Shown here in pieces: positions 1 through 6,564 of a DNA stretch of 12,388 nucleotides; within the stretch, counting starts at the first letter, position 1, and each line of letters starts with the position of its first letter. The stretch comes from Chloroflexota bacterium. Lineage in GTDB: Bacteria; Chloroflexota; Dehalococcoidia; Plut-88900. The notes under the pieces were generated by a model that saw only the letters and a program-made list of their open reading frames with translations, did not search any database and was not told where the DNA came from. Where the stretch lies: the NCBI GenBank assembly GCA_022566235.1, contig JADFJI010000029.1, forward strand, positions 1-12,388, in the 5' to 3' direction. The position numbers and the translations under genes are program-made.

Positions 1-297
1 CAGATCGGCGCCGGGGAGATCCATCATCTCGCATCATTCCATGCGGCGAACCTCGCCGCTCTTACCGATAATTTAAACAACTTCCGAGTCGTAAGTGAGC
101 CTATCAATTATGGACCGTTTGTAGGCTTTCCATCGTTGCTGTGGATATATTCATTTATTGAGGGGGGGCAACAGGTTCTCAGCGTTGAGCTGGCATTTAT
201 CTACCAGTCCGATGGTTATCTCATCTCGTTCGATGCGTCTGGCGCCTTTAACGCAGAAGAGGCCAGGGCGATTATTGAGTCGATCCGCCTGTACTAA
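1..297 (+). CDS. C-terminal fragment of a PsbP/DUF1795-like protein (5' end outside window)
   Basis: The first reading frame is open from base 1 to a TAA at 295-297 and gives 98 residues with no start, so the gene begins upstream of the window. The fragment alternates hydrophobic and polar residues (VLSVELAFI, then GYLISFDA) and ends with an acidic helix and the tail ARAIIESIRLY. An aromatic-rich beta strand followed by a short helix ending in 'ESIR(L/F)' is the usual close of PsbP-like/DUF1795 domains, which in bacteria are often small exported or lipid-anchored proteins of unknown role. That family assignment is a resemblance only, since the N-terminus and any signal peptide are missing. 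Coding is supported by sensible composition and by the stop falling 4 nt before a palindromic repeat, as if at a natural gene end. An alternative is an unrelated secreted beta protein. Confidence 0.6.
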   Translation, partial: QIGAGEIHHLASFHAANLAALTDNLNNFRVVSEPINYGPFVGFPSLLWIYSFIEGGQQVLSVELAFIYQSDGYLISFDASGAFNAEEARAIIESIRLY

Positions 298-321
298 GCT
301 TGTCCCGATACTCGGGACTTG
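298..321. repeat. 24-bp palindromic intergenic repeat, copy 1
   Basis: This 24-bp stretch is identical to 6531-6554. Its core is a perfect inverted repeat, GTCCCGA (302-308), spacer TAC, TCGGGAC (312-318). It starts directly after the TAA of the upstream gene. No T-run follows, so it is not a classical rho-independent terminator. A REP-like element, or a 3' mRNA-stabilising or processing hairpin, fits better. Confidence 0.75.
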
Positions 322-437
322 TCGAAGTGCCTGTACTGATATTGACGAAGGAGAGATTAGCAGGGGGATGGTCGAAAGTGCTGTTGAACACTCTCGAATT
401 CATACTTATCTGACCGCTGTGCTGCCGTCTGATGCTC

Positions 438-443
438 AAGGAG
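438..443 (+). promoter_or_regulatory. Shine-Dalgarno site supporting a GTG start at 451
   Basis: AAGGAG lies 7 nt upstream of the GTG at 451. No ATG sits at a comparable place, and the encoded N-terminus (MDLGIFLDFP) begins directly with the first beta strand expected for an LLM-class TIM barrel, so the GTG start is well supported. Confidence 0.75.
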
Positions 444-450
444 TTGACCT

Positions 451-1500
451 GTGGACCTGGGAATATTCCTAGATTTTCCACATCGAAAAGGGACCAGCGA
501 GGCCGCTGCCTTTACCGAATCCCTTAGGTATGCCCGGTTGGTGGAGGCCCTGGGCCTGGACAGCGTGTGGCTGGCCGAGCTCCATTTCTACCCGGGCATG
601 TCCCTTATATCGTCGCCGCTGGTCGTCGCCAGCGCCTTCGCTGCGTTCACCACGCGAATTCGGATCGGGACCGCCGTGGAAGTGCTGCCTCTGGGCAACC
701 CGATACGCATCGCGGAAGAGGTAGCTACCATAGACCATATCTCCCAGGGCCGCTTTGATTTCGGCATGGGCCGCAGCAGCGCCGTGAGGGGATACGCCGG
801 TTACAAAATCCCCTACTCAGAGAGTAGCGCACGCTTTTGGGAATGTCTGGAGGTGATACAAAAGGCCTGGACCCAGGAGACGTTCTCATACCAGGGTGAG
901 TTCTACAGCTATGACGACGTTTGCTTGACCCCCAGGCCCTTCCAGAAACCCCACCCTCCTATACGTGTCGCGGCCAACTCCCTCGATACCTTTCCAATCG
1001 CTGCCAGGAAGGGCCTCTCTCTGTTTGTCGGGCTGAGGGGCGTGCCCGCAGCGCTGAGAGAGAGGGTGGACTTATACAGGAGTACATGGTTGGAGGCGAG
1101 AATAAAAGGCAATCCAAACGTCTGCCTCCGAGTGCCGGTATACGTGGCCGAGACTATGGAGAAGGCACGCTCGGACCCGGAAGAGAGCGCCCTTAACTTC
1201 TACCGCAATTTCGTGGCAACCATCTTCAATGAGCCGGTACCCGGTCTCTCCGATGAGGAGAACGCAGAGCGTGCGGCCCGGGGCCGCCGGTTGGCGTCCA
1301 TAACCTACAAAGAAATCCTTGAAACCGACACCGCCTTCGGCACGCCCGATGCGGTAGCGGAGCGGTTATTGGAGCTTAAAGAGACCCTGGGCCTCGATAG
1401 CATCGCCGCCGAGATAAACTTCGGCGGATTGCTGGGGCCCGAGCAGGTGGAAAGCTCTCTCCGGCTGTTTGCGGAAGAAGTGGCCCCGAAGCTGCGATAG
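451..1500 (+). CDS. LLM-class flavin-dependent oxidoreductase (luciferase-like monooxygenase) 1
   Basis: 349 residues, the usual length for bacterial luciferase-like F420/FMN-dependent TIM-barrel enzymes. Visible landmarks are the first strand MDLGIF (1-6), the motif GLDSVWLAELH (35-45), the strand RIRIGTAV (69-76), the segment RIAEEVATIDHISQGRFDFGMGRS (86-109) that forms part of the flavin and substrate pocket, KAWTQETFSYQGEFY (138-152), the PRPFQKPHPPI stretch (161-171) typical of this superfamily, and the C-terminal GTPDAVAERL (297-306). Family members move electrons from reduced flavin or F420 to O2 or an organic substrate; many are monooxygenases or Baeyer-Villiger-type enzymes, but the substrate cannot be read from sequence. 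The protein is cytoplasmic, with no signal peptide. It is about 45 residues shorter than the paralogue at 7638, mainly in the insertion before the 'PKPYQKPHPP' motif. It seems to stand alone: 153 bp separate it from the upstream gene and 320 bp from the next. Confidence 0.92.
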   Translation: MDLGIFLDFPHRKGTSEAAAFTESLRYARLVEALGLDSVWLAELHFYPGMSLISSPLVVASAFAAFTTRIRIGTAVEVLPLGNPIRIAEEVATIDHISQGRFDFGMGRSSAVRGYAGYKIPYSESSARFWECLEVIQKAWTQETFSYQGEFYSYDDVCLTPRPFQKPHPPIRVAANSLDTFPIAARKGLSLFVGLRGVPAALRERVDLYRSTWLEARIKGNPNVCLRVPVYVAETMEKARSDPEESALNFYRNFVATIFNEPVPGLSDEENAERAARGRRLASITYKEILETDTAFGTPDAVAERLLELKETLGLDSIAAEINFGGLLGPEQVESSLRLFAEEVAPKLR

Positions 1501-1820
1501 CGATTGGACGTTTTTCCCCTCACAATGGGGATGCAAGCTATTCACACCTATCAATACCGAGTTGGGTGAAGCCGAGGAACTGGGTGGATGAGGCGACGGA
1601 GGTTAACTAAAAAGGATCCTTTGTTTGTGATTAAATGCCGGGCGTCTTCAGGCGCCACCTGGACCCGCTTTTACATACCCCCTATTTTGGGCCAAACCTC
1701 CTTTTTCGGTATTAGGAAGACCGAGGCGGGGATTAAAGGTGGATTAAAACGGTGGGCCTTATATTTCCCGGGGAGGTACGTTTTCCCTAAGGGAGGAAGG
1801 CACACTAGCAAGGTGCTCTC
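1501..1820. other. 320-bp intergenic region, probable leader/promoter of the lipoprotein gene
   Basis: I see no convincing gene here. Visible elements are a 12-bp perfect palindrome AAAGGATCCTTT (1611-1622), three copies of GATTAAA (1629-1635, 1731-1737, 1742-1748, the last two 11 bp apart), a TATATT (1760-1765) that could serve as a -10 box but has no good -35, and a weak AAGGTG (1810-1815) 5 nt before the ATG at 1821. A GGGAGGAAGG at 1791-1800 is too far from that ATG to be its ribosome site. Confidence 0.4.
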
Positions 1821-3116
1821 ATGATTACGTCAGGAGTACGCAGGCCCCAAATAGGCGTGTTTATACTACTTATCGCTATCATTTTCATCGCCTGTAGTTC
1901 CGCTTCAGCACCCATAGCCCCGGTCCCCGACCACTCTCCCACTCCTATTCCCACCCGAGCCCCGACCCCCACCCCCGGAAACCAGAAGCCTCCCCTTAAA
2001 CTCTTTCCGTTAAAACCCCTTCAGGACACCGACGTTTTGCTGCCGCCTGATCTGAAGGGAGCGCCTGGAGCGGGTCCGGGCCTGGCCCCGGAGGCCCGGC
2101 TGGGCTTCCGCCAAGGCACATATATATTAGGGAACGTAGATAGATTCACGGGGCTCTATTGCCCCACCTTCTGGCCCACCGGCATCCATACTTCGATAAC
2201 CGGCAGGACATCAGTTTCAGGCGACCCAGTTGGATTGATCCAGGTGACCTGCACAGGCTGCGCTGATGACCCCGTAGTGGAAAGGGTAACTCCCGGCGAA
2301 GTGTGGACCTTCAACTTGCCACTGGGCCGGGTGGGCACCCCCAGGCTGGCTATCATCAAGTATGACCTGCCGGGATGGGGGTCTGCGATCTTTTACGATG
2401 TGCGGATCAATCCTGGGTTCGCCACAGTGCTTCCAGGCCTGACGCTCCATCCGTCTACCACACCGACGGAATGGCCCTACTTCCTCATGCTCAGGTTTAC
2501 TTCCTTACAGGAATCGAAGGATCGATTCGAAGAACCATGGTGCGATAGTTCAACAGACCCGGCCCTGGCGGGGACGGACCTGGTCATGAAGGTCAACCTG
2601 TCCCAGAGCGAGCCGGGTATCGACGCCGTCATAGAGTTCACCAACCCCTACGACCTGAGCATCGACGTAGACCTTTCTCTGCAGGCGGTGGACTCCGACG
2701 GCCGTCTGCTTCAGAGAATAGGCGGTAAAAGGGTATACGATCTGGGGCCCCAGGAGCGAGGCCTCATCTCTATAGAGGGCATCCATCCCGAGACCGCCGA
2801 CCTCTGGATCGAAGAGGTGGTGAAAACGAACATCTGGCCCAAACCAGCACAGGGTGCCGATCTGGAGATAGCAGGGGTGTCGCCCCTCTACTTTCCGCCC
2901 GGCGCCCAGATGATCCTCCTCATCAAGAACAACACGGACCGAACACAGACAGCCATCACCAAGCACAAATACTACAACGGCGACGGCGCTCTTATCATCT
3001 CCACGATGAGCATTCAGGATGGGCTAGGGCCGGGAGAGGCCGAGAGATTCCGGGCGGGTACGGCGATGCGCTACCACGCCTACATCTATCTCCTGGAGGG
3101 CCAGGGGCATCGGTAG
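1821..3116 (+). CDS. putative exported lipoprotein of unknown function
   Basis: 431 residues. The N-terminus has a basic n-region (R7, R8), a hydrophobic core (about 11-23) and the sequence FIAC ending at Cys25, compatible with a lipoprotein signal peptidase II site although Phe at -3 is not ideal. A Pro/Thr-rich low-complexity linker follows (about 39-53, with the repeat TPIPT/PTPTP), a common spacer between a lipid anchor and an extracellular domain. The remainder is rich in predicted beta strand with few charges in the cores: one region around 95-230, containing Cys114 and a Cys144-x-x-Cys147 pair, and a second around 250-425 with phrases such as VIEFTNPYDLSIDV and MILLIKNNTDRTQTAIT that look like Ig-like or CARDB/FxLYD-type beta sandwiches. 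I do not recognise a named family or any catalytic motif. A cell-surface binding or adhesion role would be inference. It converges with the amidohydrolase gene at 3136, only 19 bp away, with no visible terminator between them. Confidence 0.8.
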   Translation: MITSGVRRPQIGVFILLIAIIFIACSSASAPIAPVPDHSPTPIPTRAPTPTPGNQKPPLKLFPLKPLQDTDVLLPPDLKGAPGAGPGLAPEARLGFRQGTYILGNVDRFTGLYCPTFWPTGIHTSITGRTSVSGDPVGLIQVTCTGCADDPVVERVTPGEVWTFNLPLGRVGTPRLAIIKYDLPGWGSAIFYDVRINPGFATVLPGLTLHPSTTPTEWPYFLMLRFTSLQESKDRFEEPWCDSSTDPALAGTDLVMKVNLSQSEPGIDAVIEFTNPYDLSIDVDLSLQAVDSDGRLLQRIGGKRVYDLGPQERGLISIEGIHPETADLWIEEVVKTNIWPKPAQGADLEIAGVSPLYFPPGAQMILLIKNNTDRTQTAITKHKYYNGDGALIISTMSIQDGLGPGEAERFRAGTAMRYHAYIYLLEGQGHR

Positions 3117-3135
3117 AACGAGCAGGAGCGGTTAA

Positions 3136-4380
3136 CTAAATCCTCGACCCCACCCTACTATCGATGTGGACCTGACCGCCCTTCAAGACCATCTTGATAC
3201 GGGCCGTATCCTGAAGCACCTTGATGTCCCGGATCGGATCGCCGTCCACCACCACCAGGTCCGCTAGTTTCCCTTTCTCGATGGTGCCGATCTCCTTCTC
3301 CAATCCAAGGCACTCAGCGGCCCATCCCGTGGCGGAGACGAGGGCCTGGGCCGGGGTCATTCCGCCCTGCTCCACCAACCACTGGAGTTCCTGGGCATTG
3401 ATGAAGTGCGCATATCCCCCGGCATCGGTGCCGGCCACCACCTTGACCCCCGCGGCCAGCGCCTTCTGGATGCTATCCGTGTGGTGAGAGTACATGGCCT
3501 GGGCCCGGGACCTGAAACGAGCGACCTCCGCCTCCCGGTGGAAGACGTAGACGGTCAGGGTGGGCACATAGAAGATGCCTTTCTGGGCCATCATAGGTAT
3601 CAGTCCGGGATCTTCGTCAAGGTAGCTCCCATGCTCTATGCTGTCGACGCCCGCCTCGATGGCCAGCCTGAGGCCGGCCCCCCCGATGGCATGGCACATG
3701 GCCTTTCTGCCCAAGGCGTGGGCCTCGTCTACCAGGGCCTGGATCTCCTCTCGGCCAAACTCGATGTCCTTGGGGCCGTGGCCCGGCCTAGAGCTGGCGC
3801 CACCGGTGGTAGCGAACTTGACCACATCCGCACCCATGCGGACCATCTCCCGCACCTTGGCCCGTACCGCTTCAACCCCGTCCGCTACGCCTGATGGGAG
3901 GCTGACGTTGGCGGGTTCAGGCCTCCGGTGCCCCGAGGGGCTGACTCCGTCAGCGATGCCCCCGGTAGGGGAGATGATGTTTATGCCCAGGACCAACCGG
4001 GGGCCGGGAATCAGCCCATCCTCTACCGCCATCTTGAACCCTCGGTCCAGGCCCCCGCCGTCCCTGACCGCCGTGTATCCGGTGTCCAGGGTCTCCTTTA
4101 GCACCTTGGCTATTCGCAGGTGCCGCAGGCTGGGCGGCGCGTCCAACTCCCATCGGTTGACCAGATGGTACCCGAGGCCCGACAGGTGATCGTGGCAGTC
4201 GATCAGACCAGGAAGGAGGGTCATGCCGGAGATGTCCAGTATGTCGGCGTCAGGCGGATATTCAATAGAGCGTCGAGGCCCGACCTCAATGATACGCTCG
4301 CCATCTATCACCACGGTGGAATCCGGAGTTACCGGGCCGCCGGCACCATCGATGAGGGTAGCTCCAGTCAGTATCTTCAT
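3136..4380 (-). CDS. imidazolonepropionase/prolidase-like amidohydrolase
   Basis: 414 residues, the usual length for the amidohydrolase subgroup that includes imidazolonepropionase-like and Xaa-Pro dipeptidase-like enzymes ('metal-dependent hydrolase A'). The binuclear metal site is complete: HxH at His63/His65 (in GLIDCHDHL), a candidate carboxylated Lys188 (VVKFATTGG), His230 (CHAIG), His250 (IEHGS) and Asp319 (AGTDAG). The N- and C-terminal parts form the usual small beta sandwich (MKILTGATLIDGAGG at the start, GTIEKGKLADLVVVDGDP near 365-382). It would hydrolyse a C-N bond in a cyclic amide, carbamate or dipeptide in the cytoplasm; the substrate is unknown. The start lies 24 bp after the SDR stop, with a weak AGGTAGG ribosome site at 4389-4395, so it is probably the last gene of the operon beginning at 6380. 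It is unrelated at motif level to the decarboxylase-type amidohydrolase two genes upstream. Confidence 0.92.
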   Translation of the reverse strand: MKILTGATLIDGAGGPVTPDSTVVIDGERIIEVGPRRSIEYPPDADILDISGMTLLPGLIDCHDHLSGLGYHLVNRWELDAPPSLRHLRIAKVLKETLDTGYTAVRDGGGLDRGFKMAVEDGLIPGPRLVLGINIISPTGGIADGVSPSGHRRPEPANVSLPSGVADGVEAVRAKVREMVRMGADVVKFATTGGASSRPGHGPKDIEFGREEIQALVDEAHALGRKAMCHAIGGAGLRLAIEAGVDSIEHGSYLDEDPGLIPMMAQKGIFYVPTLTVYVFHREAEVARFRSRAQAMYSHHTDSIQKALAAGVKVVAGTDAGGYAHFINAQELQWLVEQGGMTPAQALVSATGWAAECLGLEKEIGTIEKGKLADLVVVDGDPIRDIKVLQDTARIKMVLKGGQVHIDSRVGSRI

Positions 4381-4404
4381 ATCAGCTGCCTACCTGAATT
4401 AGCA

Positions 4405-5187
4405 TTATGCCCCGCCGGTGACCTCAACGGTGGCCCCGGATACAAAGCTAGCGTCATCGGAGCACAGAAATGCCACCACAGATGCCACCTCTTCGGGCCT
4501 GCCTGGCCTGCCCAGGGGGATGGCGTTGACCTCTTTTTCCTGTTTCGATTTGCTCAGGGCGGCGTACTGCTGGCCAACTCGGGCCTCGGGCCCGGTAAGT
4601 ATAAAGCCGGGCATGACCGCGTTGACCGTGATCCCGAAGGGCCCCAGGTCCTTGGCCAGCTGAGACGTGAGCCCTATGATGCCCGCCTTGGCCCCGGCAT
4701 ATGGGAGTCTCGCTGCCGATGTGCCCCTGGGACCGAAGGTCCCTTTCGCCGCTAACGAAGAGAGGTTGACGATACGGCCGTACCTGCTTGCCTTCATGTA
4801 AGGCGCCACCGCCCGGCAGCAGAGGAAGGCGCTTTTGAAGTTTCCGTCGATTATCTGGTCCAGGAGCTCATCGGTAACGTCCTCGATATGGTCGATCCCT
4901 ATGGTGCCGCTGCCGCCGGCGTTATTCACCAGGATGTCCACGTGGCCGTAGGTATCGACTGCCAGCTTCACCATACGTTCTACCTGCTCGGAGTTAGTTA
5001 CGTCGGTTTCCGAACTAAGGACGGTGTTTGGCAGTGCTTCGATCTCGCCGGCAGTAGCCGCCAGCTTGTCACCCTGGATATCGACGAGCAGAAGTTTGGC
5101 CCCTAGACCCGCCAGCTCCCTGGCTATCGCCTTGCCGATACCCTGTGCGGCCCCGGTTACGATAGCTATCCTGCCATTTAAGTCCAT
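4405..5187 (-). CDS. classical SDR-family NAD(P)-dependent oxidoreductase 1
   Basis: 260 residues, normal for a classical short-chain dehydrogenase/reductase. It has the cofactor motif TGAAQGIG (11-18), Asp36 at the end of the second strand (LLLVD), which favours NAD(H) over NADP(H), DV at 62-63, NNAG (88-91), the structural Asn116, Ser144 and the YxxxK pair Tyr163/Lys167. An insertion of about six residues lies between the catalytic Ser and Tyr (KGTFGPRGTSAARLP), lengthening the loop over the substrate pocket relative to FabG. PGF (193-195) and the C-terminal VSGATVEVTGG close are standard. It would oxidise or reduce an alcohol/ketone; the substrate is not predictable. It lies 71 bp downstream of the amidohydrolase at 5259 and 24 bp upstream of the one ending at 3136, so cotranscription is likely. 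The ribosome site is weak (GGGGTGAG just before the ATG). Confidence 0.94.
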   Translation of the reverse strand: MDLNGRIAIVTGAAQGIGKAIARELAGLGAKLLLVDIQGDKLAATAGEIEALPNTVLSSETDVTNSEQVERMVKLAVDTYGHVDILVNNAGGSGTIGIDHIEDVTDELLDQIIDGNFKSAFLCCRAVAPYMKASRYGRIVNLSSLAAKGTFGPRGTSAARLPYAGAKAGIIGLTSQLAKDLGPFGITVNAVMPGFILTGPEARVGQQYAALSKSKQEKEVNAIPLGRPGRPEEVASVVAFLCSDDASFVSGATVEVTGGA

Positions 5188-5258
5188 CTCTCACCCCATC
5201 CGCGATTTAGGAGTTGTGCAAACAGGCACATCCCAGCAAGTACTAATGTGTTAATGGA

Positions 5259-6380
5259 CTAATGAAAATTGTAGAGCGCCGCGGCGTTGCCACCGGCGAT
5301 CTTCGCCTTCTCGTCCTCGGGGACGTACTCCAAGATACTTTCCAGGATCTGCATGGACCTCGGGAACGTGGACTCCGTGTGTGGATAGTCCGAGCCCCAC
5401 ATCAGGTTGTCCACACCTAAGGTCGCCCGGTCTTTGATTCCCCTGGCATCTTCCTGAAAGCTGAGGAATATGTTGTGGTGGAAAAAGTCGCTGGGAAGTG
5501 TGTTCCCCTTGAACCGGTGCCAGCCGGGCCCCCTCGGAGCCCTTTGGGTGTATGTGTAGTCCATTAGCTCGACGAAATAGGGCGCCCACCCCAGGTCATG
5601 CTCCACGGACACCACTTTCAGTTTGGGGTATCGCTCGAACACCCCCGAAAAGACCATATGCGATAGAGATACCCTTACCCAGTGGTCGGCGGTAGCAAAA
5701 AACGCAGGCCGGACGTTGGTAGGGTCCTGAAATTCCTGGCCTGGGCCTGGTCGGGCCGTCGCGATATGGAGGCTCAGGGGTATGTCCAGATCTTGGGCCG
5801 CCGCCCAAAAGGGCTCGTACTCCGCTCTATCGTAGGACATCTCCTCTGGAGGATAGACTGTGACCATCGCCCCGACCAGTCCAGCTTTGCGGCTGCGCTC
5901 AAGCTCACCGATCGCTTCCTCTATGTCGTCTACGTTGACCATGGCGATGCCCTTCAGACGGTCGGGATAGGAGCCGCAGAACTCTGCAATCCATTCGTTA
6001 TAGGCACGACAGAGAGCGGTCAGCAGCTCGCTGTTCGGGGCGTTATAGGCCAGCAGTCCCTCGGTGGTGTAAATGACCTCACCATACACGCCGTCGATGT
6101 CCAGGTCTTTGATCCTTTCATCGGGTATGAACCCCCCAGGCCTGACGTCCTCCCACCTGGCGCTCATTTCGAGCTCTTCCGGGTGCTCGAACCGCACGCC
6201 CGCGAAGGCGCCACTCTGAAAGGAGTTGGTCCTCTGCCCATCGATGTACCACCAGTCGCCATTCTCCTCAGATATAACCCGGGGACCTTGCTCCTTGAAC
6301 CTGGGGGCGATCCTGCTGGTCCACAGGTCGGGCGGCTCAATTACGTGGGAATCTGATGAAATGATCTTGTAAGCGGCCAC
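5259..6380 (-). CDS. amidohydrolase family 2 protein, ACMSD/decarboxylase-type
   Basis: 373 residues in the ACMSD-like (amidohydrolase_2) family, which includes aromatic decarboxylases and hydratases. The start SDSHVIEPPDLW is the hallmark of a large bacterial subfamily. Candidate metal and active-site residues are Asp10-x-His12 (instead of the HxH of true hydrolases), His205 (LSLHIAT), His261 (SVEHDLGW) and Asp331 (WGSDYPH). An acidic-x-His first motif is also seen in gamma-resorcylate and 5-carboxyvanillate decarboxylases, so non-oxidative decarboxylation is more likely than amide hydrolysis, but this is inference. The family signature NPELLTALCRAYNEW-like helix is present at about 116-130 and MWGSDYPHTESTFP at 327-340. 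The GTG start at 6380 is fixed by a strong ribosome site. It appears to be the first gene of a three-gene operon with the SDR and the second amidohydrolase. It is cytoplasmic. Confidence 0.92.
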   Translation of the reverse strand: MAAYKIISSDSHVIEPPDLWTSRIAPRFKEQGPRVISEENGDWWYIDGQRTNSFQSGAFAGVRFEHPEELEMSARWEDVRPGGFIPDERIKDLDIDGVYGEVIYTTEGLLAYNAPNSELLTALCRAYNEWIAEFCGSYPDRLKGIAMVNVDDIEEAIGELERSRKAGLVGAMVTVYPPEEMSYDRAEYEPFWAAAQDLDIPLSLHIATARPGPGQEFQDPTNVRPAFFATADHWVRVSLSHMVFSGVFERYPKLKVVSVEHDLGWAPYFVELMDYTYTQRAPRGPGWHRFKGNTLPSDFFHHNIFLSFQEDARGIKDRATLGVDNLMWGSDYPHTESTFPRSMQILESILEYVPEDEKAKIAGGNAAALYNFH

Positions 6381-6385
6381 ATCAC

Positions 6386-6393
6386 ACCTCCTT
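6386..6393 (-). promoter_or_regulatory. strong Shine-Dalgarno site fixing the GTG start at 6380
   Basis: On the minus strand this reads AAGGAGGT, a near-perfect anti-16S match, 5 nt upstream of GTG at 6380-6378. It supports the GTG start over any internal ATG and implies efficient translation of the first gene of the operon. Confidence 0.85.
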
Positions 6394-6508
6394 CGACCCA
6401 GTGCCGGGACCCGCAGGCTACATCTCTAACCTCACCCACCGGCACCGTTGCCGGCCACCATAGAGAGTCCACGCGATTGGCCCTTCTCCTATGATAACAG
6501 CAGCTGTA

Positions 6509-6537
6509 GACAAGCGGGGAGTGCCTCCCCGCTTGTC
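6509..6537. repeat. 13-bp-arm hairpin next to repeat copy 2
   Basis: The arms at 6509-6521 and 6525-6537 are perfectly complementary over 13 bp with a TGC loop. The right arm shares GTC (6535-6537) with the next palindrome, so the two hairpins cannot form fully at the same time. It lies downstream of the crotonase stop on the minus strand. There is no T-run in that direction (TTGTCTAC follows), so termination would be atypical. Confidence 0.7.
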
Positions 6538-6554
6538 CCGATACTCGGGACTTG
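6531..6554. repeat. 24-bp palindromic intergenic repeat, copy 2
   Basis: Identical over 24 bp to 298-321, with the same GTCCCGA-TAC-TCGGGAC core (6535-6551). It begins about 10 bp beyond the stop codon of the crotonase gene, again just 3' of a gene end. Two identical intergenic copies about 6.2 kb apart argue for a dispersed genomic repeat rather than a gene-specific structure. Confidence 0.75.
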
Positions 6555-6564
6555 CCGGCCTAAC

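Noticed and set aside
384..411. TTGAAC and TTATCT with 16-bp spacing before the first flavin enzyme
   Set aside because: Both boxes are poor matches to the sigma-70 consensus and the spacing is only just acceptable; such matches are expected by chance, so it is not listed as a promoter.
158..472. 104-codon open frame on the plus strand
   Set aside because: It overlaps the better-supported fragment ending at 297 in another frame and runs through the palindromic repeat and the ribosome site at 438; its composition (Ser/Arg-rich, no fold pattern) is that of a shadow frame.
1511..1532. CCCC/GGGG stem with an adjacent T-run after the first flavin enzyme
   Set aside because: The T-run precedes the stem on the plus strand, so it cannot be an intrinsic terminator for the gene ending at 1500, and the stem is only 4-5 bp.
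1588..1824. 78-codon open frame in the gap before the lipoprotein gene
   Set aside because: The protein is basic with no recognisable motif, no ribosome site lies before its ATG, and it overlaps the lipoprotein start; treated as non-coding leader.
1601..3140. GGTTAACTAAA occurring at 1601-1611 and 3130-3140
   Set aside because: Only 11 bp with no shared flanks or internal symmetry beyond GTTAAC; most likely chance.
5682..6356. 224-codon open frame antisense to the ACMSD-type amidohydrolase
   Set aside because: Same explanation: an antisense shadow of a clearly conserved gene, with no ribosome site or domain.
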